A program made the translations under genes and the position numbers. The notes below the pieces were generated by a model. The model was not told where the DNA came from. It did not search any database and was given only the letters and a program-made list of their open reading frames with translations. Shown in pieces: positions 52,416 through 64,000 of a stretch of DNA of 64,000 nt; within the stretch, counting starts at the first letter, position 1, and every line of letters begins with the position of its first letter. The DNA is taken from the NCBI RefSeq assembly GCF_000485595.1, contig NW_014577413.1, positions 65,905 through 129,904 on the forward strand, written 5' to 3'. This DNA is from Priapulus caudatus (Eukaryota; Priapulida; Priapulimorpha; Priapulimorphida; Priapulidae).

Positions 52416-54660
52416 GGCTGTCTGTCTGTCCGGTCTGTCTGTCTGCATGGTATTGTATGTATGTCTGTATTATCTCTATACATGGCTTTAATCCGACAAA
52501 AACACACAATGTGCGGTTAGAATTTTTTTGAACGTTTGTATTTAATGGACTTTTGCTTAGTGGTCGATTATGACTCCTCCACGATTTGCTGCAAAGTTAC
52601 TTTTTTACATCGCGCTGTAGAACGGGTCTGATTAGTTGTCCTCCAACAATAACTTATGAAAGCTTGCTTATTATTTAGAAATAATACGGGTAACGTAATG
52701 CCCTCAATTGAACATCCAGACCTAGATCTTTCTTGGAGCATTTCTGTTCTGTCTGTCTGAACCTGTCGGTCTGCTATGCGATGTATGTAATGTATGTGCT
52801 CGGGCCGGGGTGTGTTGTGTGTATGTATGTAGATGTACTGTATGTATGTATGTACTGTATGTTATGTGATGTATAATGTACTGTTATGGTTATGTAGTGT
52901 CATGTATGTATTGTAATGTATGTATGTATGATTATGCTATGTATGTATGTATGTATGTATTGTATGATACTGTATGTATGTGATGTATGTATGTATGTAC
53001 TGTTATCGTAGTGTTATGTATGTATGTCGGTATCGTAGTGTATGTTATGGTATCGTATCGTACTGTTATGTATGTATGTATGGCATGTAATGGTATGTAT
53101 GTATGTATGTAGTGTATTATGTATGTCTTATTGAGATGTATCGTATGTATGCTATAGTAATGTATTGTATGTATGTTATGTATGTATGTAGTATGTATGT
53201 ATGATCGCCATGTCTAAGAATCTCATGGTCTCGAGTGCATATGTTAGTGTTAGCCCCTTCGCCTCCGGTCCGCTATTGTATGGGTAATGTACTGCTACTG
53301 TTGTATCTGTTACTGTATCTATGTCACTGTATGGTTATGTAATGTGTGTACTGTGTACTGTAATGTATGTCTATGTATGTTGGTAGTGGATGTATGTATG
53401 TATGGTATGTTATGTACTGTAGTAGTATTGTCATCTATGTATGTATGTATGTATGTATGCTATGTCCTGTGATGGTTATGTCATGTACTTGTATGTTACA
53501 TGTATGTCATGTAGGTATGTATGCTATGTCATGTGATGTATGGTATGATATGTTATGTTATATGTATTGTCTGTATGCCTATGTACTGTATGTATGTATG
53601 TATGTAGGTATGTATGTATGTATCGGTCAACTGTATGATACCTGCTATGTATGTATCGTATTGTACTTGTATTGTACTGTATGCTATGTATGTATGCTTC
53701 TACTGTATTTAATGTATGTACTGTATGTATGTATGTTGTATGTAATGTATGTATTGATATGTTATGTATGTATGTACTTGTCATGTATGTATGTTATTGT
53801 ATGTATGGTATGTATGGTATGTATGTATGTATCGTATGTATGCTTATGTATGGTATTGTATGATATGTATGTATGTATGTATGTATGTCATGTATGTATG
53901 TATTGTATGTATGGATTGTAAGTGTATGTTATGTACTGCGTATGTATGTACTGTATGTATGTATGACTCTCTGTATGTACTGTATGTAGCGATGGATATG
54001 TTTGTAATCTGTCACTGGAATTTATGGTATGTATGTATGATATTAGTATGTATGTACGTGTATGTATGTTATGTATGTAGATGATATTGTATGTATTGTT
54101 GTATGTTATGTACTGTATGTAGATGTGTATGTACTTGTAGTGTATGTATGTATGTACCTGTATGGTATGTTGTACTGTATCGATATGTATGTTTGTATGT
54201 ATGGACTGTATGTTGTATGTATGTATGTATGTATGTATGCTACTGTATGTATGTATGTATGTTATGTATGTATGTATGTATGTACTGTTAATGTCATGTC
54301 ATGTATGTTAATTGTATGTCATTGTATGTACCTGTATGTATGTATGTACTTATGATATGGTATGATATGTACTGTATGTATGTATGTATGTATGTCATGT
54401 ATTGTATGTATGTATGTATGTATGTATGTGATGTGATTGTTGTAATGTAGTGTATGTATGCTATGTATGTATGTATGGTATGGTGACTGTATGTACTTGT
54501 GATGTATGGTATGTATGTTCCACTGATTGTATGTATGTTTTTTATTTTTTTGGGGGGAATGTATGTATTGTATGTATGTAGGGTATGTATGTATGTATGT
54601 ATGTATGTATGTCTGTATATCTCTATACATGCTTTAATCCGACAAAAACACACCCTTCAC
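51990..54660. repeat. Two units: flank + tetranucleotide array + flank (CTGT, then TATG)
   Basis: A flank of about 190 bp (gaatttttttgaacgtttg...) occurs at 51992 and again at 52521. Unit 1 continues with a CTGT array (52190-52450), unit 2 with a long irregular TATG array (52760-54615). Both arrays run into the same right flank, with tctctatacatg and taatccgacaaaaacacac. Unit 2 has frequent single-base slips. It is likely one locus assembled twice, or a tandem duplication. Frames rich in DRQT or CMYV are artefacts. Confidence 0.8.
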
Positions 54661-57600
54661 GTACAAAATAAATTTCATTAAAATTGACACAGCTTAGCGA
54701 AAGGAAATCGAATTAAATGGTGCTTTTTGCGTTACGAATATTATTACATGCGGATAAATAGTACTAACCAAATTTTTATAGCTATGGAGAGATGCAATCT
54801 TCATGGCCGTGCACACATCCTAACGCTTCCTGCTAGTTAGCAGGTTCAGTAGATGCTAGCTATCACCATCACCTTAATCAGAAACCTTTCTGATATCTTA
54901 CCGAAGAACTGCGAGGTCCTAGACTAATTTATTTGAAATTCGAGTGAAGGAATTACCTATTAAATCAGTAACGCAATTCCGCCACCGTTCTATTATTACG
55001 CACGGGGACAATGTTGCATGCCGTCATAATTTCTTGCTGCGGGATATATTACTACTACCATAAGAGATTTATTTAATTTAATGACAGTAAAGCTGTCAGT
55101 GCTGTAGTAATGTCAAATGCTGTAAGTGCGTACTCTCTAAGCTCTCTCGCCCTCTCTCTCGCGCACATGTGTAGGGTGGTGTGTGTATGTGTGTGCGCGT
55201 GTGTGTATGCGTGCGTGTGTGCGTGCGCGCGCGTGTTAGTGGTGTGTCTTCGTTCGTGCGTACATGTTTATTTATATGCACTTGCAAGCCTTTGGTTGTG
55301 CGCCCGTGTACACGCGTACGATTTTCATAAGAAACGTAACTGTCAAACTTACATGAATATTATCAAGAGTAGATAATAGAGATTATATAGATCTCTATTA
55401 TCTACTCTTGATATTATATAACGAATAGTTATATTGTTGGTATTCAGTACGGTACCTGTGCGTGCAGTGCCTAATGTTTAGAACCGACATTCTGTTCTAC
55501 TACAATCTAGTGGTGGTAATATGACAGTGCACGTATATACATACCGACTCTGTCGATAGGTTATTCAAATAAATAATGGATAGAGTAGGAGATAAAGGCA
55601 AATGATGGAAACGGGTCTTGTTGCAAGTGACTCGAGTAAAGTCTTGCGTTGGCGCATGCTCTGCCGATGTGCGAATAAATACTTAACAACATTACTGGCC
55701 CCATTAATCGACCGTACGAACGACAGTAACGCATTGACTGTGATATGGAGCTGTGTTTCTCCATTTCCTCCCTCGTTTACTCCCCTTCTATCGCTTTCCT
55801 GTGCCCTGCGCTCTCCTCCGATCCCACCCGCTCTATCTCTCACTCCCTTCTCTCTATCTCTATGTGTGCGCGTGTGCGCGTATGCGTTTCTGTATGTGCT
55901 TGACCAGTGCTGTTGCTTCATGACCTATACCGAAGACATTACTAACGCTGTCCAATAATAAGTAATGATAGTCATAACCGCTATCCCTGATTACCTATGC
56001 TAACAGCCATAACACCCGCATCTCCTACATATGCATGTGCCACACACCGCTACCTCTGGCCCTTTAATATGTCTAACATAACTTTACATGGCATAATCAC
56101 AGTCTATTGATGCATACTGTCGCCAAAGCGACATATAATGTGAGTAGACTTAGTGTTATTATTGGGCACCAACAAAAATCGTCATACTATAATGAGATAG
56201 TCCCCGCGCGTCAATAACCATTCCTTTCCATTCAATGAATACAATACATGTTTTCTCCAGCGGTTGGCATTTCCCACTAGCACGGAATGAACAAAGAATT
56301 TCTTATTGCAACATGTAATGCCATCTGAAGCGATTCCTACGTGAAGTGCAATCGTATACTGAAAGCAATTGTTAGCCGTTTCTTTTTAAACACCATTGCC
56401 AAAAAATTAAGGATTTAAAATTTTTGCCCGAACGATGCATGATACATAAAACACCGTTTTTTACAACACATCACCTGTTTGCAACACCATCATGCCTAAT
56501 CAATTATTATGATTATAGATAGATGTTAATGATTAAATTATCTGCTTTGATAGTTAGCAAACAATGTAGCGTATTTGTGGAAATGCGTCACACTTAGGCG
56601 ATGAGTTAAAACACACAACTGCAAGATACGCGACGATGACGGTAAATACTTTTCAAATCTAATTAGCTTACGAAATACTATTTATCGACATCTTAATTCG
56701 TACTATAACGGCTTAATTAACACCGTCACTGCCACATCGCAAAGAAGACGGGCGTGAAAAATTAACACACACCCGTCACTGGCCCTATTCCTTAACACAC
56801 GGCACGTCTACGCCGATACCATCCCGTAAAATCTATAACGTCACCAATTGTCTCTAGCAACATCGGCAGGGAGGCGTTGTCGCGCGACAAGGAAGCCTTG
56901 ACCGAACACGCCTGCGTTCTCTAACACGTTCAAAGAGACAACAAAAGTGTAAATACTCTGTGAATAATACATGATGCTCGGAGTGCTGCTATTGACTATA
57001 GTCCCGTGGAGCCAATTGGACGGGATCGCTCGAACAAGTCGCACCTGCACCGGTTCCCAGGACACGCGGCTCCATGACTTGACGACAACAATGCTCGCTG
57101 ACATCAGCTCGATAGTGCGGCTAGCCTCCAGTGACGTGACCCAGCCGCCGGTGATGTCAGTCGGTCCAGCGTTCCTTAGCGGGCGCATCTGCTATCTTTA
57201 GGAACGTATCATAATATCTCTTGCTGGTCCGCTGTAGTCATTATCTATGCTGTGGTGAAGACGTATACGCGGGACATGCGCCATACGCAGTAACGCACGA
57301 TACGTGGTGAGTATATTCCGTGGCGCTTTTGATTTACTGCTTGAAATCGCACATTTGACTTTGAGCAAGACGTATAGAGGCTAGCAATGAAATCGGAGTT
57401 AGCACAATATTACGTAATTATTCGGAGCTTTAATCTACCTTTTGTCAAAAATGTGTGGGGGATAATAATAATAATTATTGTGTATTATAGTTGAGCTTCT
57501 CATCTCACTACAGGATAATACCAATCACCGCAGTGTCAGTAGTCGCGTGAGCTTACGATTACCTTAAATACACGCATACGATATATATATATATATTTCT

Positions 57601-60534
57601 TTTATATTTTTTCATAAAGAGTGTATGCGGTATAGTATATTGGACAAGCATAAGTGACCAAGAGTAGAAAGGATCTATATCAAAGAAGTGCTACGTGGAC
57701 TTCAGTTACAACGAACAGCATAGAAATGGGTAGGTACCACGTTGCTGTTGTAATTATTTTCCTCGTCAACGGTGGTATCTGCTTTGTCATCGCCGTCTTC
57801 CTTATGATGGAGTAATTGTATTGACGCATTATCGAATTAACGCATTTACGCATATTTACACAATTAGTGGTGTTCGCATATTGAATATCATTAATTTAGG
57901 AATTTAGGCGGGACATTCGGCGTATAGTACCGTATGGAAATTGCATAATATGATGAAATAATCTCTCGTTGAATTGTTGGTATATTGGTATATAATAAGA
58001 TGGCTATTTTATTTAAAATACGCTGCTAAGTCTAATACAATAGAATCAAAAAGAAAACACATATAGTTTGGTTTAATAAGAGAAAAATAAATAAAGGCAA
58101 CTGGAGTATTTCAATATATAAAAACAAAACAAATGCAACTATTCTATATTATTGCGAAGCGTTATTTCAGCCTTTCTTATTACCGTCTGTAATTTAATGT
58201 GTTTCCTGAGTTTAGAATTTGTACACAAATTTTAATATTGCGATAAGATACATGAAAATGCGACCTATGATTACATGTGGGTAATTCAAATATAATTATG
58301 ACTTCTATATTTCTATTTCGAACAAGCATATTAAAATTCCACATGATTTCAATCCTAATTGCTGTCACCGACACTCCATTAATTACATCCGTACTAATTT
58401 ATGTTATTTATGTACTACTTATTATTTATATTAGATATCATTTGACATACTAAATTTTACTTCGTCCTGGCTTACTTATATCTTTACAAAGATAGACTGG
58501 TAGCTAGGCCAACATATCTACCAATACACTACACATGCAGCTTCCCGGTGTTAAACGGGGCAGAGCAATTGATGATTTCTAACAGCAGGTTGAATCAGTA
58601 CTTATATTACTTCCTGATGCACGTGCATGGTAGGACCAGTCGAATTTTTTTACACAATACTGGTAGATGTATGTCATTAGAGCATTAGTGTTATGAGCCC
58701 TGTATCGAGAATAATGCGTAGAAACTTTGATTAACTGAACGATTCTAAGTTGTTTGCACATGTTTCTTTGCGAGGAAATGTGGCGCGCCCATTTTTGTAT
58801 GTTTCGCACATGTGCCCTATTACGAGATTATTTTTGCTATATAATAATTAACGCGTTCAACGTTTTCAAGAGAATCTGTAGACGCAAGTAGATGGCAAGG
58901 AAAGTGAAAACCTACTCACGTAAATTAATCAACCCGAATATTACACTTTCCCGTGGCAATTACTAACAGGGTATCTCAATATAAACTCCAGTAGCCAGAT
59001 AAAAGAAACATATTATATTAGAGTTATATATATATGTATATATATTTATATATATATATAACTTTAATATGTGATAAATAAATATGTATGACGCCAATAT
59101 GATTATGCTGCCGTTACTGAACATCGTGTTTATTACATAGTCCTTAGTATTTTTTTATTATAAATTTCACAGTACTACGCCAATTATACATAGTTAAGCG
59201 ACATGTAAGCACAGGCCTGCGACGGATTTCTTGACGAATCTGATAGATAAGACAATTCACTGTTACCGCATCTCTCACTATTTTTCAAAAACGTTTAATA
59301 GTGCATTTCATAACAATGGCAGATTATTAAATCAATTTAAAACCTGCATTGGGAAGTCACTCAAATACTGCAGTCAAAGCGCGTTCGCTAGTGCACATGC
59401 ATAAATAATGTGCCTAATTAAAAATAAATTACCCGAATCGATTAAACCTCGACCACATATGGGTTGTATACGAATATGAGTTCTATTGTCAGAAAGCTAC
59501 TACATTTGTGTATAAATTATTCAGTCTCGCAGATTCTTCTGAACATATAGAAGTTACGCTACGATTGGCAATAAGCCTTGATATATTGTGGACGCTAAAC
59601 AGTAGCTTACATGCGTTTGATAAAACATATATGCATTCTCATGTGTGAAACGTTCAATATGTGCTTGAAAGGGCTGAAAAATGTGAAGAATCAATTCAAT
59701 ATTTCAATTTCACGCGTTCTCTACTTACATACTTTACCTTTCTTCGCTATTATTTAACATCTTTCCTTACTCTAGTTGTGAGCTACGACTCAGAATTAAT
59801 TCAAGATTCATGATTTCATGATCAGATGATATTCATATAATTTATCAAATGTATATAAAATAAATATTATAAAATAAAATATATAAGGTTTCTATTGAAG
59901 CAGTGGAGTATATCGGAGACCAATTTCGTGTTTAAAAATAGCTGATTTAAAAAAAAATTAACGTACTGACCAGGTAGATATTAGGAATAGTATACCCTAC
60001 GAGTTCATGAACACGCGCGCACGGCTGAAAATGAATGAGCTCGTTTAAAACTAAATCAAGCATTGAATGTTAGCTTGTCTCGGACTCGCCACAGGTTACA
60101 TTAAAGGTTAAACATAACCAATCAACCCACACCTTCTGATCACGCAAGGATGTTGTAGAAGATACCTCCGGCTTAGACACCGGTTTTCCTGCTAGCAGAC
60201 ACTAAGGCTGCAAGGAAACTAAAACAAATTATCGTGTCTCGTAGTTGTCTTGATTGCACGAAATTAATGCCAAGCTATGGACAAATGTCAATCTTATCAC
60301 GTATTATACACTCCCATACTTAAAACACACGCGCGCGCGCACGCACACACGTACGCACACACGGACTCATAGACGCACGCACGCACAGACGCGCGCTTAC
60401 CACCAGGATTTTTCATAATCAAGTCAACTGGCTGGTCAAACTGATGTGGCTGTGTGTTTAGATACTACAGTGGAAAAAATATTGTTATATTTTTTATTGT
60501 CTACCATAGTAAGCTAAAAAAATCCCCATAAATC
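54661..60534. other. Intergenic or intronic sequence
   Basis: Mostly AT-rich. It holds a pyrimidine-rich stretch at 55755-55860, the hairpin at 55362, (TA)n tracts at 57580 and 59025-59063, and CACG repeats at 60330-60395. A locally GC-richer stretch at 56960-57200 is open on both strands and is discussed as a weak exon candidate. Upstream exons of the NR2E gene could lie here unseen. Confidence 0.55.
55362..55412. repeat. 51-nt hairpin, ATCAAGAG family
   Basis: Perfect 22-nt arms (start ATCAAGAGTAGATAATAG, end in the reverse complement) around the 7-nt loop TATATAG. The arms are almost identical to those at 9911-9954. Flanked by att on both sides. Confidence 0.92.
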
Positions 60535-60990
60535 AGCAGAAATTTCATTTAGGCCCTACATATAATCAAGATATAATTTAACTTTGACCGCAGCATCCCG
60601 CCACAATCCTTCACCTATACAATTATGTACGTAGAGCCTACATGAGAATGGCGCTCGCGTCACTAGTCGCGTTGCCAGTCAAGAGAATGCTATTCGGCAA
60701 AACTTACGCGTTTAAAATGGGCAGGGATATGCCCAGGAGAGATGTTCATAGTAAAATCTGCTCTAGAAATTTTCCTTTGGCCGCAGAAGCCCGCCACAAT
60801 CTTTCACCTATGCTAATCTACATGGGAATGGCGCTCGCGTTGTTGGTCACGTTACGAGCATACATAATTTTATTCGGCCAAACTCAAGCGCTTAAAATAG
60901 GCAAGGGCATGCCCGGGAGAGATGTGCATGGTAAAATTCGCTCTAGAAATTTCACTTTGACCGCAGCATCCCGCCGTTACGCAAACAATA
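60535..60990. repeat. Degenerate tandem repeat, unit about 180 bp
   Basis: The marker tttgRccgcagMaKcccgcc occurs at 60583, 60776 and 60956 (steps of 193 and 180 bp). An open frame of 132 codons (60642-61040) spans two units because 180 is divisible by three. Differences between units are not concentrated at third codon positions, so protein coding is unlikely. Confidence 0.75.
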
Positions 60991-62004
60991 CCCGTAAGTA
61001 TTATAACTGTCGGGAAAATTCGCCGTTCGGGAAAACATGACTACAAGTGGCTTAATAAGCACTTTAAGGATCATTTGTCTTCTTTTGAAAATATTCTTCG
61101 TGCCGCCATGCTTTGTCCGTGCATTTCATGTACAAAAAAAACTTGGATGTTAATTTTTGTTAGCAGGACGTTCTTTCGTGTCATGCATTCATTTGGGCGA
61201 CTTCACTGCCTAGAAGCCGCGTTATATCTCTGTGGAAAAACTACCTAATATCCCAAACAAGCGCGCAAACTGCATGACTGGGGAATGAAACGAATGAACT
61301 AAATGGGTCGAAGTAATAGAACCGTGTGTGCCTTACGTGATGGCTTGGTTAGTAGCAAAGCATTTGCATACCTAGTACCGCTGCTAAGATTTTTATTTTC
61401 ACATATCGATAAAACAAAGCGATCCGGACTACAGGGATTTTCTAATAAGAGAGAAATGGGAACTAGCGAAAATCGCAATAAAACAATAGCAACTCATTCG
61501 CAAGCTTGCATGGGGGAGGGCTGTTATATCGTTGATGCTACTATATTCGTTAGAAGTCACGCAACAGACATGCGGGTGAAGGTTATCAAGATGACAGTTT
61601 TATTCTCTTGCTGTGCACGGCTACATGACGATGCACAAAAACAGACACGCTAACCCATTGCTTGACGTAAAGTGGCTAAAATTTTCCCTATGAGAGAAAC
61701 TGAATGAGAAATCGAAGTAACAAGGGCACGTCATTGTTAGCAAATTTGCAGGCGATTAGCATGCAGATCCACGTTAACATAAATTCTGGGAGAGGCTCAC
61801 TGCCGCTGTTTTTCGCTCCTATCTATGAATGCGCAACTTCAGCAACAATCAACGCTTTGTTTCTTATTTAAAAAAAAAATTTTGTTAAATGTTATTAATC
61901 GAATTTGACTTTTGTATTCTAACGAGTAGCTGATATTATAATATATTTCAAATTATTATATCAGTTTATATTGTCAACTCGTTTATCGTTCCGGCTACAT
62001 ATAG
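60991..62004. other. Sequence upstream of the first NR2E exon seen
   Basis: Probably intron. A 116-codon frame at 61303-61653 has no recognisable domain. Nothing else seen. Confidence 0.55.
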
Positions 62005-62085
62005 GTGAGAGATTGCTGGACATAGCATGCAGCGTGTGCGGAGACCGGAGTTCAGGAAAACACTACGGAATTTACAGCTGCGATG
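62005..62085 (+). CDS. dsf: NR2E nuclear receptor: first zinc finger exon
   Basis: Two bases completing a codon, 26 codons, one base left; acceptor ctacatatag, donor gtatgt. It reads [20 protein letters not shown] then GIYSCDG. The C-x2-C...C pattern, [10 protein letters not shown] and the start of the P-box (CDG, completed by the next exon to CSG) define the first zinc module of a DNA-binding domain of the tailless/dissatisfaction group. Upstream coding exons are not seen and may lie further left. Confidence 0.93.
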
Positions 62086-62668
62086 GTATGTCTTAGAAAC
62101 GCGTGAATATATTGGTGCTGCAGCGTGCTTTTATATCAATCTAACCGCCTAAAACATATAGAGTATTTCGTATACCTACGAAGTATATAAATAATATATA
62201 TATTATGTTATTAAAAATAAAATTATTATTTATCATAATTTATGAGCACAATAAATAATTTGGAATTTAGATTTTTGTTAAATTCCATTCCACTGAATTA
62301 ATTTATGACTGCAAATTACTGTACTACCAATAATTAAATTACTAAATTTTCTACTAATAACCAATACTCTTAATTTTTTTAACTTTAAATAATTAGTCTT
62401 ACTTATAATTTACAAATTTAAATTCCTGTTCTCGTGTGTGCGCCCGCAACCACGGCGGATTTCCGTTAATGTGTCAACGCTATTCGTGGATCATAATGCT
62501 AGTCGAAAATATTACCATTGTACTAGTTGTAATCGTAACTACGACTTTTCTGAAAATGCCGCTCCCAGTATTTAATTATGCGCCATAACGTACTAGCCCT
62601 AGTAGTATTACCCCAACACTAATACATGCGAAACACGAAGAAACGCGCTTTAAATTGTGACATTGCAG
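62086..62668. other. Intron inside the NR2E DNA-binding domain
   Basis: An intron of about 580 bp, AT-rich, splitting the P-box between CDG and CSG. Nothing else seen. Confidence 0.85.
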
Positions 62669-62830
62669 GCTGCTCCGGATTCTTCAAGAGAAGCATACAC
62701 AGGCAGCGTGTGTATACGTGCAAAGCTGTAGGAGATCTGAAAGGCCACTGTCCCATAGACAAGACTCACCGCAACCAATGCCGAGCGTGTAGACTCACCA
62801 AATGCTTCGACGCATCCATGAACAAGGACG
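62669..62830 (+). CDS. dsf: NR2E nuclear receptor: second zinc finger exon (dissatisfaction-like)
   Basis: Two bases completing Gly, 53 codons, one base left; acceptor gacattgcag, donor gtaagc. It reads [53 protein letters not shown]. The second finger has nine residues between its first two cysteines ([11 protein letters not shown]). That is longer than in tailless and matches dissatisfaction as remembered. The protein would act as a nuclear transcription factor. The next exon should begin with the A-VQHERGPR region and lies beyond the part recognised here. Confidence 0.94.
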
Positions 62831-64000
62831 GTAAGCTAGAACGCTAAATACGGTGGCACAGGAGGTGCAAGAATTGTTATCCCTATAGAGTTACGATAAC
62901 GTTCTCGTCAACCCTAATTAAAAAATAACTCTTAACTCTATATGAATAATATGTTAGCTAATTAGATAGGCGTTAACGCTACTATTTAATACATTAGTAA
63001 GTTAATAACTGATTATCTGCTAAATTCACAGATAACAAATGCGTGTGATCTCTACTATAATTATTGTTTAATTACTGTATTTACACCTCTGAATGCACAT
63101 GTGGTGATTCAGTATACGACACAATTCGACTACTGGAAATATCATAAAACCCCCGAATATCTGGAAAATATTCCACGTACGTCGTTAGAATCCGCAATTA
63201 ACATTTAATGAGACGCGCACGTGTATGGTATTCGAAACTAGTGCGGTCTGTGCAGCCTAATTAACTCATCAGAATTTTCCACTTCGATGTGTTTTCCCGG
63301 CAGCATCGCACGTGTTTCACCGCCGAATGGCAACGTTTTTGCTGCTAGAGTCCCCTCGGCAGATTGATTTCACTCGCAGTAATCACGAGTGTAGGTACGG
63401 GCGTGTTATTTTCGCGAGGTTTCATCAGCTTCTGACATCAATTGAATCCGATTTTCTAAAACGACCAGCGTTGCGAGCTTCGTGTGCACAATGCATGCAG
63501 GCGGCGCACACAGCAATCACAGCTTTGTGGCGAGCGTCGACATATGTTTCTCTCTTTCAAATATTCTAAGGACGTAATTAGTTGTTGGTCCGTGTAGTCA
63601 ATGCGATGAAAAGTTGCACATCCTGCTTTTCTGTCCCTGACATTGTACAGCCTTTGACCTGTGACGCTACCACTGCCCAGCCGAGTGTGTTGATCCATCA
63701 ATCCACTTAGTTTAGTTTAGTTTTATACGCGCGAATGCTAGCGTTTACCCAATCCTCCTTAACTTCGTATGCCGGATAACAACAGAAAGAAATATAAAGA
63801 AACACCACCAATTAAAATTCGATTAGGCGATAGGCATGCAGCGTATTGTCTGCGCCAGTCATTCTCCCCTGCTTGTAACACGTTCTATAGCTATACACCT
63901 ACTCGCCTTCGCCGTTCGAACGCTATTAAAATACGTCCATCTTCATCTCCTACACCGTTCACGCGCTCGCTCTACTTCGGTTCCAAGAGGCGGCTACGTT
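62831..64000. other. Downstream intron of the NR2E gene
   Basis: No further exon recognised up to the window end. Open frames at 63312-63569 (plus) and 63456-63701 (minus) overlap, and neither resembles a nuclear receptor hinge or ligand-binding domain. Confidence 0.65.

Noticed and set aside
60642-61040. 132-codon frame
   Set aside because: Spans a 180-bp tandem repeat; changes between units do not favour third codon positions.
61303-61653. 116-codon plus-strand frame before the NR2E exons
   Set aside because: No domain, no splice context that joins the receptor, and no coding-like composition.
63312-63701. Overlapping frames on both strands near the window end
   Set aside because: Neither resembles a nuclear receptor hinge or ligand-binding domain.

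Overview
The window looks like an AT-rich, intron-rich, microsatellite-loaded genome of an invertebrate animal, probably a protostome. The basis is spliceosomal GT-AG introns, small exons, a PDE5/6/11-family cyclic-nucleotide phosphodiesterase with a C-terminal prenylation box (as in the insect PDE6-type enzymes), and a nuclear receptor whose DNA-binding domain resembles insect dissatisfaction (NR2E). The species cannot be named from the sequence.

Left part (1-16.1 kb): the 3' portion of a plus-strand phosphodiesterase gene. Nine phase-consistent exons run from the end of the second GAF domain (1813) through the whole catalytic domain to 12847. A tenth exon (J, 15973) encodes the last helix. 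Introns hold long (TG)n, (TA)n, (GATA)n and GGAT-type repeats, and a dead hAT transposon (6121-6964) with clean terminal inverted repeats and an 8-bp target duplication.

Middle part (16.1-49.1 kb): a mosaic of duplicated and inverted blocks separated by microsatellites and two 25-N gaps. It contains a second version of the last catalytic exon (J', 19396, with a noisy copy near 23.5 kb), a Ser/Thr/Pro-rich exon candidate (L, near 33.2 and 42.2 kb) and a long terminal exon ending in the prenylation motif CVLC (K; intact at 17199, broken at 33.9 kb, broken and inverted at 48.2-49.1 kb). Two arms of about 5.3 kb form a large palindrome around a 1.5 kb spacer; each arm carries one copy of a 469-bp MITE. 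For each of J', L and K one copy is open while the others carry many 1-bp indels. That suggests an unpolished or mis-joined assembly, possibly built on a real duplication. J, J', L and K are still most simply read as the alternative 3' end of the same phosphodiesterase.

Right part (49.1-64 kb): mostly non-coding sequence with a noisy CTGT/TATG repeat field (52.2-54.6 kb), a 180-bp tandem repeat (60.5-61 kb), and two exons (62005 and 62669) of an NR2E nuclear receptor, most like dissatisfaction, whose remainder lies outside the window. Three short hairpin palindromes sharing the ends ATCAAGAG/CTCTTGAT are scattered over the window, with a fourth, slightly damaged copy in the second palindrome arm.
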